A stretch of 64,000 bases of DNA, from the NCBI RefSeq assembly GCF_900560745.1, contig NZ_LR025085.1, positions 1-64,000 on the forward strand. Reading direction: 5' to 3'. How positions within the stretch are numbered: the stretch's first letter is position 1; every line of letters starts with the position of its first letter. Shown one piece after another: positions 1 through 13,464 of the stretch. The position numbers and the translations under genes are program-made. The notes beneath the pieces are model-generated. The model made no database searches, was not told the origin of the DNA, and saw nothing but the letters and a program-made list of their open reading frames with translations. Origin of the DNA: Buchnera aphidicola (Cinara strobi) (GTDB taxonomy: Bacteria; Pseudomonadota; Gammaproteobacteria; Enterobacterales; Enterobacteriaceae).

Positions 1-90
1 ATATATATATAAAAAAATATATATATATATATATAAAAATATATATATATATATATAAAAATATATATATATATATATAAAAATATATTG
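1..90. repeat. AT tandem repeat, 22-bp period, upstream of mnmG
   Basis: This stretch is almost pure alternating AT broken by short A runs. The runs end at positions 17, 39, 61 and 83, so the period is exactly 22 bp, about two helical turns; the last three runs are each five A long. In E. coli the replication origin lies directly upstream of mnmG, so an unwinding role is conceivable, but no DnaA box is visible here and the sequence further upstream is outside the window. Simple-sequence expansion in an AT-rich genome is the plain alternative. Confidence 0.8.
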
Positions 91-104
91 AAAGGAAAAA
101 AAAA

Positions 105-1997
105 ATGGTTTTTTATGAAAAATTTGATATTATTGTAATTGGAGCTGGGCATGCTGGTACAGAAGCAGCGTCTGCTTCTTCAAGAATGGGTCAAAAAACT
201 TTGTTAATAACACAAAAAATAAGTACTATTGGGAGATTGTCATGCAACCCTGCTATAGGCGGATTAGGGAAAAGCCAGTTAGTAAAAGAAGTAGATGCTA
301 TGGGAGGATTGATGGCAAGAGCTACTGATTATTCTGGAATTCAATTTCGAATATTGAATTCTAAAAAAGGAGCTGCAGTTCAATCTACTCGTGCACAAAC
401 AGATAGAAAACTATATCAAAAAACCATTCAAAAATTTTTAAATAAACAAAAAAATTTAAAAATTATTGAAGCGGAAGTATCTAGTTTGATTATTAAAAAA
501 GAAAAAGTTTATGGTGTTCGTTTACTGAATAAAATTTCTTTTAATAGTAAAACAGTTATATTAACTGCTGGGACTTTTTTAAATGGTTGTATGTATATTG
601 GCCCCGATGTTTCTTTTGGTGGCAGAAGAGGAGATAAAACTTCATTATTATTAGCCGAGTATTTGAAACATTTTTCATTTCGTATAGGAAGATTAAAAAC
701 TGGAACCCCCCCTAGATTGCAGTTAAAAACAATCAATCTAGATATTTTAGAAAAACAATGGGGAGATCATCCTACTCCTTTTTTTTCTTTTTGGAGTAGT
801 ACTGCGAAACATCCAAAACAAGTTCCCTGTTATATTACGTATACAAATGTAAATACACATAATTGTATAAAAAACAATTTAAATAAAAGTCCGCTATACA
901 GTGGCCTGATTAAAGGAGTTGGTCCTAGATATTGCCCTTCAATTGAAGATAAAGTAATTCGTTTTTCTGACAAAAAACGTCATCAAATATTTTTAGAACC
1001 AGAAGGTCTTGATAGTGATGTAATTTACCCTAATGGTATATCAACTAGTTTACCTGAATTAGTTCAAAAAGAAATTGTGCATTCCATTAAAGGTTTAGAG
1101 AAAGCTAAAATTATTCACCCTGGATATGCTGTCGAATATGATTATTTCGATCCTAGAGATTTAAAAATGACATTAGAATCTAAAATTATTAAAAATTTAT
1201 TTTTAGCAGGTCAAATAAACGGGACAACGGGTTATGAAGAAGCGGCCGCTCAAGGTTTAATTGCTGGAATAAATTCTGCTTTATTGTGTCAAAAAAAAAA
1301 ATTTTGGTTTCCAAAAAGAAATGAAGCATATATTGGAGTTTTAATAGATGATTTATGTAATAAAGGAACTACAGAACCTTACAGAATGTTTACAGCACGA
1401 GCTGAATATCGATTGTTGTTAAGAGAAAATAATGCTGATGAACGTTTAACTGAAATAGCTTATAAATTAGGATTAATCAATAATCAGAAATGGGATATTT
1501 TTTCTAAAAAAAAAAAACAATTTACTGTAGAACATAGTCGTTTAAAAAAAATTCAAATTTCTACAAAACTATTTGATTCTTTTTGTAAAAAAAAAAAATA
1601 TTCTATTAACTTAAAAAATAATTGTACTGCATTTGACTTACTACGTAAGCCAGAAATAAATTACTCTTTTTTAATGAAATTTCTTGATTCTTATTTACCG
1701 AATAATCAACCTCTTCTAGATCAAAAAATAATTGAAGAAATAGAAGTGTGTAGTAAATACTCAGGATACATTAAACGTCAAAATAAAGAAATAGAAAAAA
1801 ATATGCGTTATGAAAATATATCGTTATCAAGAATAGATGATTATAATAGTATTTATGGTTTATCTAATGAAGTCATAGCAAAATTAAATTATTATCGCCC
1901 AGAGTCATTAGGTCAAGCATCTCGTATTTCAGGAATTACACCAGTTGCAATTTCTATTTTACTTATTTTTTTAAAAAAAAAAAATATTAATTTTTAA
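105..1997 (+). CDS. mnmG: tRNA uridine-5-carboxymethylaminomethyl modification enzyme MnmG (GidA)
   Basis: FAD-binding subunit of the MnmE-MnmG complex, which modifies the wobble uridine (cmnm5U34) of several tRNAs in the cytoplasm. The dinucleotide-binding motif GAGHAG is at residues 13-18, followed by the conserved SCNPAIGG segment near residue 46 and a full C-terminal helical domain. The 630-aa length matches E. coli (about 629). The start at 105 follows an AAAGGA ribosome site at 91-96 and aligns with the E. coli N-terminus. Its partner mnmE is in the same window at 9.5 kb. The next gene, gyrB, is convergent and only 100 bp away. Confidence 0.97.
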   Translation: MVFYEKFDIIVIGAGHAGTEAASASSRMGQKTLLITQKISTIGRLSCNPAIGGLGKSQLVKEVDAMGGLMARATDYSGIQFRILNSKKGAAVQSTRAQTDRKLYQKTIQKFLNKQKNLKIIEAEVSSLIIKKEKVYGVRLLNKISFNSKTVILTAGTFLNGCMYIGPDVSFGGRRGDKTSLLLAEYLKHFSFRIGRLKTGTPPRLQLKTINLDILEKQWGDHPTPFFSFWSSTAKHPKQVPCYITYTNVNTHNCIKNNLNKSPLYSGLIKGVGPRYCPSIEDKVIRFSDKKRHQIFLEPEGLDSDVIYPNGISTSLPELVQKEIVHSIKGLEKAKIIHPGYAVEYDYFDPRDLKMTLESKIIKNLFLAGQINGTTGYEEAAAQGLIAGINSALLCQKKKFWFPKRNEAYIGVLIDDLCNKGTTEPYRMFTARAEYRLLLRENNADERLTEIAYKLGLINNQKWDIFSKKKKQFTVEHSRLKKIQISTKLFDSFCKKKKYSINLKNNCTAFDLLRKPEINYSFLMKFLDSYLPNNQPLLDQKIIEEIEVCSKYSGYIKRQNKEIEKNMRYENISLSRIDDYNSIYGLSNEVIAKLNYYRPESLGQASRISGITPVAISILLIFLKKKNINF

Positions 1998-2024
1998 TAA
2001 ATATTTTTATATTTCTATACTTTT

Positions 2025-2060
2025 AGGCAGGCTCCATCTATATTTTTCCTGCCAATTTTT
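2025..2060 (+). terminator. Hairpin terminator after mnmG
   Basis: A GGCAGG/CCTGCC stem (2026-2031 with 2048-2053) is followed at once by AA and a T run. It lies between the convergent ends of mnmG and gyrB and is one of few GC-rich stems in the region, so it probably ends mnmG transcription. Confidence 0.65.
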
Positions 2061-2097
2061 AAATAAAAAAAAATATTTTTTAATTTTTCATTAAAAT

Positions 2098-4527
<2,430 letters not shown>

Positions 4528-4624
4528 TTAAAATACTTGTTTTATAAATAATTTATTTTATTTTAAAATATTATTTATTTAAATAATATTCATATCTTTA
4601 TATATAAAATATATAAAAAAAATT

Positions 4625-5734
4625 TTATAATTTCAAAGGCATGATTATGTATAATATCTCTTTTTTCATTTCAGATTGAATTTGAATACATGAGATTGGT
4701 ATGTTAAATATAAAATTAATTAAATTAATATTTAGAGCATTTAAAACATCAAGTAGATAAAAAACATTAATAAAAAATGATATTTTTTCATATTTATTAT
4801 TAATATAAAATGAATCGCTAGATTCTTCATCTTCTTGGTTTTTAGATTTTATTGTTAATTGATTTTTTGAAAATTCTAAATAAACTCCTTTAAAGGTAGT
4901 ATTACATAAAACAGATATCTTTAATAACGATTCTCTTAATTTTTCTCTTGGAACTAATATGCGGTGTGTAGATTGGCTTAAAATGACATCCTTATAGTTT
5001 GGAAAATTTCCATGCAATAATTTTGTTGTAAGTAATATATTATGTAATTTAAAAGAAGCATAGTTTTTTTTAATTTTTATTTGTATGTCTTTATTTTTAG
5101 ATAGTTCTAATAATTTATGTATTTCCAATATACTTTTTTTACTAACAATAATATTAAAGTAGGTTATATTTAACTGTAATGGTGTTTTATACATAGATAA
5201 TCTATGCCCATCTGTTGTGACTCCATATAAAAAATTATCTTGGTATTCAATTAATATTCCATTTAAAGAAGTTCTGATATCATTATTAGCTATTGAAAAG
5301 TAAACAGATAGAATCATTTCTTTTAAAATCTTTTGAGAGATAGAAAATTTTTTAATACTACAAAATTTTTTAAAAATAGGAAATTTAGTATTTTTAATCA
5401 AATTTATTTTAAATAAGCTTTTTTTTACTTTAATATAAATTTGTTTATTAATTACCCGAAAATATAATTCTTCATTATTAGATATATTTCGACAAATATT
5501 AAGTATTTTTTTCCCGGAAACGATAATACGCCCTGGATTATATAAAATAAATAATTTTTTTTTTATATATGCGTTTAATTCAATATCTAGGTTAGAACTA
5601 GTTAATTTTAATACTTTTTCATTAATTTTTATTATTATATTTTCTAGTATTGGAAATACTACATTTTTTGTAATAATTCTATTAATTTTTTTTAAAGGAT
5701 CTAGAAAATCGTTTTTTTTTATTTTGAATTCCAT
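4625..5734 (-). CDS. dnaN: DNA polymerase III beta sliding clamp
   Basis: Ring-shaped processivity clamp that holds Pol III on DNA. The 369-aa length fits the family (E. coli 366). The N-terminus and the C-terminal end (IIMPLKL, compared with VLMPMRL) align, and the three-domain clamp fold is covered throughout. The gene starts only four bases after the dnaA stop codon on the minus strand, so the two are almost certainly cotranscribed and probably translationally coupled. Sequence conservation outside clamp-core residues is low, with many isoleucine, lysine and asparagine replacements. Confidence 0.95.
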   Translation of the reverse strand: MEFKIKKNDFLDPLKKINRIITKNVVFPILENIIIKINEKVLKLTSSNLDIELNAYIKKKLFILYNPGRIIVSGKKILNICRNISNNEELYFRVINKQIYIKVKKSLFKINLIKNTKFPIFKKFCSIKKFSISQKILKEMILSVYFSIANNDIRTSLNGILIEYQDNFLYGVTTDGHRLSMYKTPLQLNITYFNIIVSKKSILEIHKLLELSKNKDIQIKIKKNYASFKLHNILLTTKLLHGNFPNYKDVILSQSTHRILVPREKLRESLLKISVLCNTTFKGVYLEFSKNQLTIKSKNQEDEESSDSFYINNKYEKISFFINVFYLLDVLNALNINLINFIFNIPISCIQIQSEMKKEILYIIMPLKL

Positions 5735-5738
5735 ATTT

Positions 5739-7112
5739 TTACGAATTTAATTGGTTTAATAAATATATAAAATCATTATAGATTTTATTTTTTTTTTTTT
5801 TAAGTTGATGTATTTTTTTATAAGCATGTAATGCTGTTGTATGGTCTTTTTTTCCAAAAGCTACCCCTATATCAGAAAAACTATAGTTAGTTATTTTTTT
5901 TATTAATGCCATCGCTATTTGTCTAGGTTGAACAATAAATCGAGATCTTTTTTTTGAAATCATTTCTTTAACTGTAATATTAAAATATTCAGCAACTGTT
6001 TTTTGAATTAGTATAATTCCTATATTTTTTTTTTTTTTTCTAAAAACTTTTTTTAAAGTTTTTTTAACTAATTCTATAGTAATTGTTTTTTTAGTAAACA
6101 ATGCTGTAATTTGAATTTTTTTTAGAATTCCTTCTAATTCTCTAATATTAGAATGAAGTTGTTGAGCAATGAATTTTGCTACTTCATAAGATAAATTAAT
6201 TTTATTTTCAACTGCTTTTTGTAAGAGAATATTAATTCTAGCATTTAATTCAGGGGGATCAATTGAAATTGTTAACCCCCATTTGAATCTAGATTTTAAA
6301 TTTTCAGCAATTCCTTTAATACGATTTGGGCAACAATTAGCTGTTAAAACAATTTTTTGTTCTTTGTTAAATAAAGCATTAAAAGTATTAAATAATTCTT
6401 CTTGTGAATGTTTTTTATTTGAAAAGAACTGAATATCGTCTAATAGTAAAACATCGATAGAACGATAATAATTCTTAAATTTTTCAATAGATTTGTTTTT
6501 TAATGAATTAACCATATTTTGAATAAAATCTTCTGCATGAATATAAATTACTTTTTTTTTTTTATTTTCAATTAATATTTTATTTCCAATAGCATGAAGT
6601 AAATGTGTCTTTCCTAATCCTGTATTACTATATAAAAACAGTGGATTGTAGAAATTTTTGAAATTATTTGTAAAAACATAAGAGGAATAACGAGCTAATT
6701 GATTTGATTTTCCTTCAATAAAATTATGAAATTGATATTTTTTATTAATTCCAGTATATAAGTATGTAGGTATGTTTAATATTTTTTTTTTTGATGTTAC
6801 TTCATCTTCTGTTTTTTTTTTCGCTATTTGATTATATAAAAATTGATTATTTTTTATAAATTTGAAATCTTTATTTATTACTTGTAGTATAATAAATGGT
6901 GGGTTGTGATCACAAATTCTATATAATAATTCTTTAAAATTTTTAATATATTGATTTTTAACCCATTGTAATACAAAATTGTTTGGTGCATATAAACTAA
7001 TTATATTATTTCTTATTACAGCTTTTAATGGTAAAATCCACATACTGAACTCTTTAGGTGATAATTGTAATTTTAAATGCATTAAACATTTTTTCCAAAT
7101 TGACAATGACAT
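5739..7112 (-). CDS. dnaA: Chromosomal replication initiator DnaA
   Basis: AAA+ ATPase that binds DnaA boxes and opens the origin. Visible parts: N-terminal domain I (MSLSIWKKCLMHLKLQLSPKEF), a shortened linker, Walker A NTGLGKTH, Walker B VLLLDDIQFF, the box VII region KSRFKWGL and the DNA-binding signature ending GKKDHTTALHAYKKI. At 457 aa it is slightly shorter than E. coli (467), mostly in the linker. The ATG at 7112 follows an AAGGA site. It is divergent from rpmH, the usual gamma-proteobacterial arrangement. I found no perfect TTATCCACA box in the intergenic region. Confidence 0.97.
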   Translation of the reverse strand: MSLSIWKKCLMHLKLQLSPKEFSMWILPLKAVIRNNIISLYAPNNFVLQWVKNQYIKNFKELLYRICDHNPPFIILQVINKDFKFIKNNQFLYNQIAKKKTEDEVTSKKKILNIPTYLYTGINKKYQFHNFIEGKSNQLARYSSYVFTNNFKNFYNPLFLYSNTGLGKTHLLHAIGNKILIENKKKKVIYIHAEDFIQNMVNSLKNKSIEKFKNYYRSIDVLLLDDIQFFSNKKHSQEELFNTFNALFNKEQKIVLTANCCPNRIKGIAENLKSRFKWGLTISIDPPELNARINILLQKAVENKINLSYEVAKFIAQQLHSNIRELEGILKKIQITALFTKKTITIELVKKTLKKVFRKKKKNIGIILIQKTVAEYFNITVKEMISKKRSRFIVQPRQIAMALIKKITNYSFSDIGVAFGKKDHTTALHAYKKIHQLKKKKNKIYNDFIYLLNQLNS

Positions 7113-7428
7113 ATCATTGATTTCCTTGAAAAAATTGAGTTTTTTAATTTTAGTTTTAAGTAAAAAAAAGAATTATATTTATATTTTTGTATTATTTATT
7201 AAAATAAATATAAATACAATTTTTTAAGAAATAAATAAATTTATTAATATATTTTTAAATATAATAAAACAATATAGTATATTATTTTTGTTTAAATAAA
7301 TCACTGTATAAATTCTTCAATAACAGTGGTATATTTTTACATTTGAATTGATACAAATAAATTAATAATTAATTTTATTAATTTTATAATAAATATATAG
7401 TTTAAATTTTAAAAAGGAAATATTTAAT
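7113..7428. other. dnaA-rpmH divergent intergenic region with a small inverted repeat
   Basis: This 316-bp AT-rich region must hold promoters for both dnaA (leftward) and rpmH (rightward). A TATAAT-like element lies around 7385-7390, ahead of rpmH. A 6-bp inverted repeat, CACTGT at 7302-7307 and ACAGTG at 7323-7328, stands out against the AT background and could be an operator or a chance match. No coding potential or DnaA box consensus was seen. Confidence 0.4.
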
Positions 7429-7563
7429 ATGAAACGTACTTTTCAGCCTTCTAATATTAAACGTAATCGTACTCATGGTTTTCGTTTGAGAATGTCGTCT
7501 AAAAGTGGTCGTAAAATTTTATCAAATCGGCGTTCTAAATTACGTTCCTGTTTGTGCGTTTAA
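7429..7563 (+). CDS. rpmH: 50S ribosomal protein L34
   Basis: Small basic protein of the large ribosomal subunit. The 44-codon frame begins [19 protein letters not shown], nearly identical to the E. coli start, and continues with the arginine-rich tail; E. coli L34 is 46 aa. The AAAAAGGAAA ribosome site at 7411-7420 lies at the normal distance from the ATG. It is the first gene of rpmH-rnpA-yidC, with 20 bp before rnpA. Confidence 0.97.
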   Translation: MKRTFQPSNIKRNRTHGFRLRMSSKSGRKILSNRRSKLRSCLCV

Positions 7564-7583
7564 GTATTTAATAATATTATTTT

Positions 7584-7949
7584 ATGTCTCGGTATTTTTT
7601 TAAAAAAAAATTACGTTTATTTACTTGCGCCTCATTGAATTCTATATACAATAAAAAGTATTTAATTAATACAAAAGAATTTACTGTTTTATTATATTCT
7701 AGAGGATTAAATTTTCCTCGATTAGGAGTTTCTATTTCAAAAAAAAATATCAAAAAATCACATAATCGAAACAGAATTAAACGTCTTATTAAGGAAAGTT
7801 TTCGTTTATTTCAACATGATCTAATTTGCATGGATTTTTTCTTTATTTTAAAAAAAAATATACATAAATTAAACAATAAAATTATTTTTTGTCTTTTACA
7901 GAATTTTTGGTATTTGGTAAATAAAAAATATTTTTATATAAAAAAATAG
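7584..7949 (+). CDS. rnpA: Ribonuclease P protein component
   Basis: Protein subunit of RNase P, which pairs with the RnpB RNA (encoded at 62.5-62.9 kb here) to trim tRNA 5' ends. The 121-aa product has the family motif RNRIKRLIKESFRL followed by the QHDL.MDFFFILKK strand, as in E. coli RnpA (119 aa). It lies directly downstream of rpmH, the universal bacterial arrangement. The surface is very lysine-rich, which suits RNA binding. Confidence 0.95.
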   Translation: MSRYFFKKKLRLFTCASLNSIYNKKYLINTKEFTVLLYSRGLNFPRLGVSISKKNIKKSHNRNRIKRLIKESFRLFQHDLICMDFFFILKKNIHKLNNKIIFCLLQNFWYLVNKKYFYIKK

Positions 7950-8007
7950 ATTTTAATACTATATTTTTTTGATCTTAATGTATTAAGATTTATTAATTTA
8001 AATTAAT

Positions 8008-8524
8008 AAGGAAATCTAATAAAGTATTGAAACGTAATTTTTATGTTATTCTAATGTAGATGATTTTTTTTTAATACAATATTTTTAGTATAAATATTAT
8101 AATTTATATTCGACAATACGATAGTTCAGTGATTAATTATATAAAATTCTAAGATAATGTAATTTTTAAAAATTAATTCTATTATTAATGTGATTGATAA
8201 TTTATTTTTTTTGAATATCTGCTTATTTAGCAAGCATACTGAATAATTAAATTTATTGGTATGTAAAATAATTTAATTAACTGATTGTTATTTTTTTGAA
8301 AAAAAGTTTTCAATATAATTGAATCCTCTTTATTAATAAAACTTTTTAGAAACATACTGAAAATAGTAATATTTTCAAAAAAAATTTAAGTAATTTTTTA
8401 AATATTACAGTATTTTAGAAAATTAATTTATTCAGTAATGTAATGAAGTATGAAAAGTATAATTTTATTTTTTAAGTCGCATGAAACATATAATCATTAA
8501 TACTGATAAAGAGGTTGAGCTTCT
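8008..8524 (+). pseudogene. yidC: Eroded 5' half of yidC (signal anchor and periplasmic P1 domain)
   Basis: This 575-bp gap between rnpA and the surviving yidC frame contains readable pieces of the lost N-terminal half. After an AAGGAAA site (8008-8014), codons 8030-8053 read KRNFYVIL before a stop, resembling the start QRNLLVIAL of YidC. Codons 8446-8466 read KYEKYNF, matching KYEKYKF of the E. coli periplasmic domain. Just before the surviving ATG, codons 8513-8524 read G-stop-A-S, where TGA replaces the tryptophan of the conserved GGW motif. The pieces are separated by stops and indels, so this half cannot be translated as one chain. Confidence 0.75.
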
Positions 8525-9388
8525 ATGTTAAAACAGTACTTTTTAACTTTTTGGATTTCAGATTTTTTTAAAAAATATATATTTTATTCTAATGATTCAA
8601 GTAACACTACTTCTCCTATTAGTTTTATATCTCGTATTTATCATTTTTTTTTACATTCATGTTTAAATAATTATTCTAATTTATCAGTTAGATTTAACAT
8701 AAAAAATCAACTCTCTAATGTTATTAGATTTTTATATTTAGCAATGGATTATGGATGGCTATTTTTTTTTGTACGCCCTTTATTTATAATTTTAACTTTT
8801 TTTCACACTTATTTACATAATTGGGGAATATCTATTATTTGTGTGACAATTTTTATTAAAATTTTACTGTATCCGTTAACTAAAATTCAGTATATGTCAA
8901 TGTTAGATATGAAAAAAATTCAATTAAAAGTTAAAAAAATTAAAGATCAGTTTAATGAAAATGATGAACAAGTTAATCAAAAAATTTTAAAATTATATCA
9001 ATCTAAAAAAATTAATCCCTTTTATAGTTTGGCTTCAATGTTAATTCAAGCTCCAATATTTTTGTCTTTTTATTATGTTTTAAAACATGCAACTGAGTTA
9101 CGTCAAGCACCATTTTGTTTATGGATTAAAGATTTATCAAGTTATGACCCTTATTATGTTTTACCATTTTTAATGGGATTAAGTATGTTTTTTATACAGT
9201 ATTATGAATTAAAAGATCATGATTCTAGTATTAAAAAAAATCTTCTTTATATGGCTCCAATGTTATTTTCTATATTTTTTATTTGGTTTCCCTCAGGTCT
9301 TGTTTTGTATTATATTACTAGCAATATTTGTACTTTATTTCAGTATTTTTTTATACGTGAGTCTATTTCCAATAATTCGACATCATAA
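8525..9388 (+). CDS. yidC: Membrane protein insertase YidC, C-terminal core only
   Basis: Inner-membrane insertase and Sec-associated chaperone. The 287-aa frame covers only the conserved core: MLKQYF aligns with the end of the E. coli periplasmic domain (MLQQYF), then come the five core membrane segments, including DYGWLFFFVRPLF, YPLTKIQYMSM, ELRQAPFCLWI and WFPSGLVLYYI. E. coli YidC is about 548 aa, so roughly 270 N-terminal residues with the signal anchor are gone. The groove arginine (E. coli R366) is lysine at residue 112. The start uses an AGAGG at 8510-8514 inside former coding sequence. Without the first segment the N-terminal tail must cross the membrane by itself. Confidence 0.93.
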   Translation: MLKQYFLTFWISDFFKKYIFYSNDSSNTTSPISFISRIYHFFLHSCLNNYSNLSVRFNIKNQLSNVIRFLYLAMDYGWLFFFVRPLFIILTFFHTYLHNWGISIICVTIFIKILLYPLTKIQYMSMLDMKKIQLKVKKIKDQFNENDEQVNQKILKLYQSKKINPFYSLASMLIQAPIFLSFYYVLKHATELRQAPFCLWIKDLSSYDPYYVLPFLMGLSMFFIQYYELKDHDSSIKKNLLYMAPMLFSIFFIWFPSGLVLYYITSNICTLFQYFFIRESISNNSTS

Positions 9389-9465
9389 TATCTATTTTAT
9401 AAAAAAATAACTGATTGTTAAAATATTATTATAAATATAATTTTTATAATTACGGATTTAAATAT

Positions 9466-10833
9466 ATGATAATGTTTTACGAAACAATTGTGGCTCCTAT
9501 TACTGCTATGAGTAGATCGGGTGTTGGAATTATACGAATTTCTGGTCCGGCTGTTTTAAAAATAATTAATGTTTTTTTTAAAATTTCAATGAAAGCAAGA
9601 TTTGCGCACTATGTTTCTTTTTTAGATTTTAATGGAGATGTTATTGATAAGGGAATTGCTGTATTTTTTCCTAGTCCCCAGTCTTTTACTGGGGAAGATG
9701 TATTGGAATTTCAGGGTCATGGAAATCCAATTTTAATGGATTTATTAATTCAAAATATTGTTTTAATTAAAAACGTTCGTATTGCTAAACCGGGAGAATT
9801 TTCAGAACGAGCTTTTTTAAATCAAAAAATAGATTTAATTCAAGCAGAAGCAATTAGTGATTTAATTAATTCTCAATCTAAATTATCTATCGAAGCATCT
9901 TTACGATCTTTAAGTGGTAATTTTTCTAAAAAAATAAATTCTATTATCAAAAAATTAAAGGAGATTTATTCTAGAATTGAAGGGTATATTAATTTTCCAG
10001 ATGAAATAAATAATCCAACTATATTGAAAGATATAGAAAAATATTTAATACAGATTATTACATTAATTAAAAATTTAATTGATACAGCACGTAAAAGCGA
10101 TTTCTTAAATAAAGGTATCAAAGCTGTTATTGCAGGGCCTCCAAATGTAGGAAAATCTAGTTTATTTAATTATTTAGTTAATCAAACAGCATCTATTGTT
10201 ACCGATATCCCCGGGACAACTCGTGATGTAATACGACAAACTATATTGGTTAATGGAATTCGTTTTGAGCTTTTAGATACTGCTGGGTTGCGCGAAAGTG
10301 AAAATATTGTTGAAATTATTGGAATAAAATTAGCAAAAAAAAATATACATTCCTGTGATCATATTTTTTTAATATTAGATATTACTCAAGATCAAATTTT
10401 TAACAATCAATTAGTAAAAAAATATATAAATAATTTAAAAGATAATCAAAGTATTACTATTATTTTTAATAAAATTGATTTAATTAATCAAACTCCATCT
10501 GTAAAAATGATTTATAAAAAACATTTTTGTATTCTTCTATCAATTCAAAAAAAATTGGGTCTTGATTTTTTAAAAAACCACATTAATAAAATATCAGTTA
10601 AATGTAATAATATTGAAGGTATTTTTTTAGCAAGGAGAAGGCATTTATTAGCTTTAAAAAAATCTTTAAAATATTTAATAAGTGGTTATAAAAAATGGAA
10701 TTTAAACTCATGTCTTGAATTTTTATCAGATAATCTTCGTTTAGCAATAGAAGAATTATCTATTATAACTGGAAAATTAAGTTCAGAAGATTTATTGAAC
10801 AAAATTTTTTCTGATTTTTGTATTGGTAAATAA
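9466..10833 (+). CDS. mnmE: tRNA modification GTPase MnmE (TrmE)
   Basis: GTPase partner of MnmG in wobble-uridine modification. It has an N-terminal folate-binding domain, a helical domain, and an inserted G domain with G1 GPPNVGKSS, G3 DTAG and G4 NKID. It ends with the conserved CIGK, whose cysteine is a family hallmark. From the ATG at 9466 it is 455 aa (E. coli 454). An in-frame TTG at 9415 would add 17 residues absent from relatives; the ATG at 9472 is the other option. No strong ribosome site decides between 9466 and 9472. Confidence 0.95.
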   Translation: MIMFYETIVAPITAMSRSGVGIIRISGPAVLKIINVFFKISMKARFAHYVSFLDFNGDVIDKGIAVFFPSPQSFTGEDVLEFQGHGNPILMDLLIQNIVLIKNVRIAKPGEFSERAFLNQKIDLIQAEAISDLINSQSKLSIEASLRSLSGNFSKKINSIIKKLKEIYSRIEGYINFPDEINNPTILKDIEKYLIQIITLIKNLIDTARKSDFLNKGIKAVIAGPPNVGKSSLFNYLVNQTASIVTDIPGTTRDVIRQTILVNGIRFELLDTAGLRESENIVEIIGIKLAKKNIHSCDHIFLILDITQDQIFNNQLVKKYINNLKDNQSITIIFNKIDLINQTPSVKMIYKKHFCILLSIQKKLGLDFLKNHINKISVKCNNIEGIFLARRRHLLALKKSLKYLISGYKKWNLNSCLEFLSDNLRLAIEELSIITGKLSSEDLLNKIFSDFCIGK

Positions 10834-10875
10834 ATTTTTATTTTTTTATTTTTTCTCATCCTGGTATGATAGCTA

Positions 10876-10948
10876 TGCCCGGAGGCGGAATTGAACCACC
10901 GACACGGGGATTTTCAGTCCCCTGCTCTACCGACTGAGCTATCCGGGC
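10876..10948 (-). tRNA. pheT: tRNA-Phe (GAA)
   Basis: A 73-nt cloverleaf on the minus strand with acceptor GCCCGGA/TCCGGGC, discriminator A, D-arm, anticodon loop CTGAAAA giving GAA, and a normal T-arm. It lies between mnmE and groES. CCA is not encoded: the bases after the discriminator are TAG. Confidence 0.96.
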
Positions 10949-11167
10949 AATTGAATTATTAAACATTAAAATTATATTTTTGTCAACTTTTTTAATTTTT
11001 TAATTTTTTTTGAGATAAAAAAAATAATTTTATAATTATTTATTTTAAAAATTTTTAAAGTATTTGTATGAAAAGTTGTTTTTACTGTTTTAGTATTAAT
11101 TATTTATTTAGTTATTTTGATTTTTTAAACAAAAATATTCTAAAAGAATTGAATAAAAATTTATTTT

Positions 11168-11199
11168 CCCCCTTGAAATTCTTTATTTAGGTCCATATA
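11168..11199 (+). promoter_or_regulatory. Sigma-32 heat-shock promoter of groESL
   Basis: The -35 element CCCCCTTGAAA (11168-11178) matches the E. coli groE heat-shock -35 region closely, and CCATATA follows after about 14 bp as a -10 element. The matching sigma factor, rpoH, is at 16.8 kb in this window. Elsewhere in the 10950-11290 interval I see only AT-rich sequence. Confidence 0.75.
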
Positions 11200-11290
11200 T
11201 TCTTACAAGATAAGAACATATTTGAAATAATTATCTCTTATTTATTAATGTAAAATATGTGATTAAATTATATTTGAAGAGGATCATAAT

Positions 11291-11584
11291 ATGAAGCTTC
11301 GTCCATTGCATGATAGAGTAATCGTAAAACGAAATGAAGCAGAATTAAAATCAGCTGGAGGAATTGTTTTAACTGGTTCTGCAGCTGGTAAATCTACTCG
11401 AGGAATAGTTTTATCTACTGGTAATGGTCGGATTTTAGAGAATGGAACTATAAAACCATTAGATGTAAAGGTTGGAGATGTTGTAATTTTTAATGAAGGA
11501 TATGGAGCAAAAACTGAAACAATTGATAATGAAGAAGTTTTGATTCTTACAGAGAGTGATATTCTAGCAGTTATAGAAGAATAA
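11291..11584 (+). CDS. groES: Co-chaperonin GroES
   Basis: Seven-subunit lid of the GroEL chamber. The 97-aa protein starts [14 protein letters not shown] and has the mobile-loop segment with [16 protein letters not shown] around residues 23-40; length equals E. coli. AGAGGA at 11278-11283 is a good ribosome site. It is first in the groES-groEL operon, 48 bp before groEL. The reverse strand carries a long open frame that is only a shadow. Codon composition is noticeably less AT-driven than in neighbouring genes, consistent with very high expression. Confidence 0.98.
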   Translation: MKLRPLHDRVIVKRNEAELKSAGGIVLTGSAAGKSTRGIVLSTGNGRILENGTIKPLDVKVGDVVIFNEGYGAKTETIDNEEVLILTESDILAVIEE

Positions 11585-11620
11585 TACATAACTGTATTTT
11601 TTTTGATTTAAAACTTTTAG

Positions 11621-13285
<1,665 letters not shown>

Positions 13286-13381
13286 TCGCATCATTTTTTT
13301 GATTTCTAGTTTAGATAAATTTTACGTTATTGTTGACAAATAATTAATTATTTATTAATTTTGTCATATTTTTGACGGTCT

Positions 13382-13426
13382 CCTTGTTCTCTTGACAAGA
13401 TAATATTGAGAACAAGGGGTTGTTTT
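13382..13426 (+). terminator. Strong hairpin terminator after groEL
   Basis: A perfect 10-bp inverted repeat, CCTTGTTCTC (13382-13391) and GAGAACAAGG (13408-13417), is followed by a T-rich tract. It is one of the strongest stems in the window and ends the groESL operon. A weaker 7-bp repeat, TGACAAA/TTTGTCA (13334-13340, 13360-13366), lies just upstream. Confidence 0.75.
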
Positions 13427-13464
13427 ATTTTTATAATTTAATAGTATATTTTGAGATATTCATT

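Noticed and set aside
7113..7428. Search for DnaA boxes and an origin between dnaA and rpmH
   Set aside because: No TTATCCACA-like sequence beyond chance AT matches was found on either strand.
9219..9410. Small plus-strand frame overlapping the end of yidC
   Set aside because: Out-of-frame reading of conserved yidC sequence with no homology.
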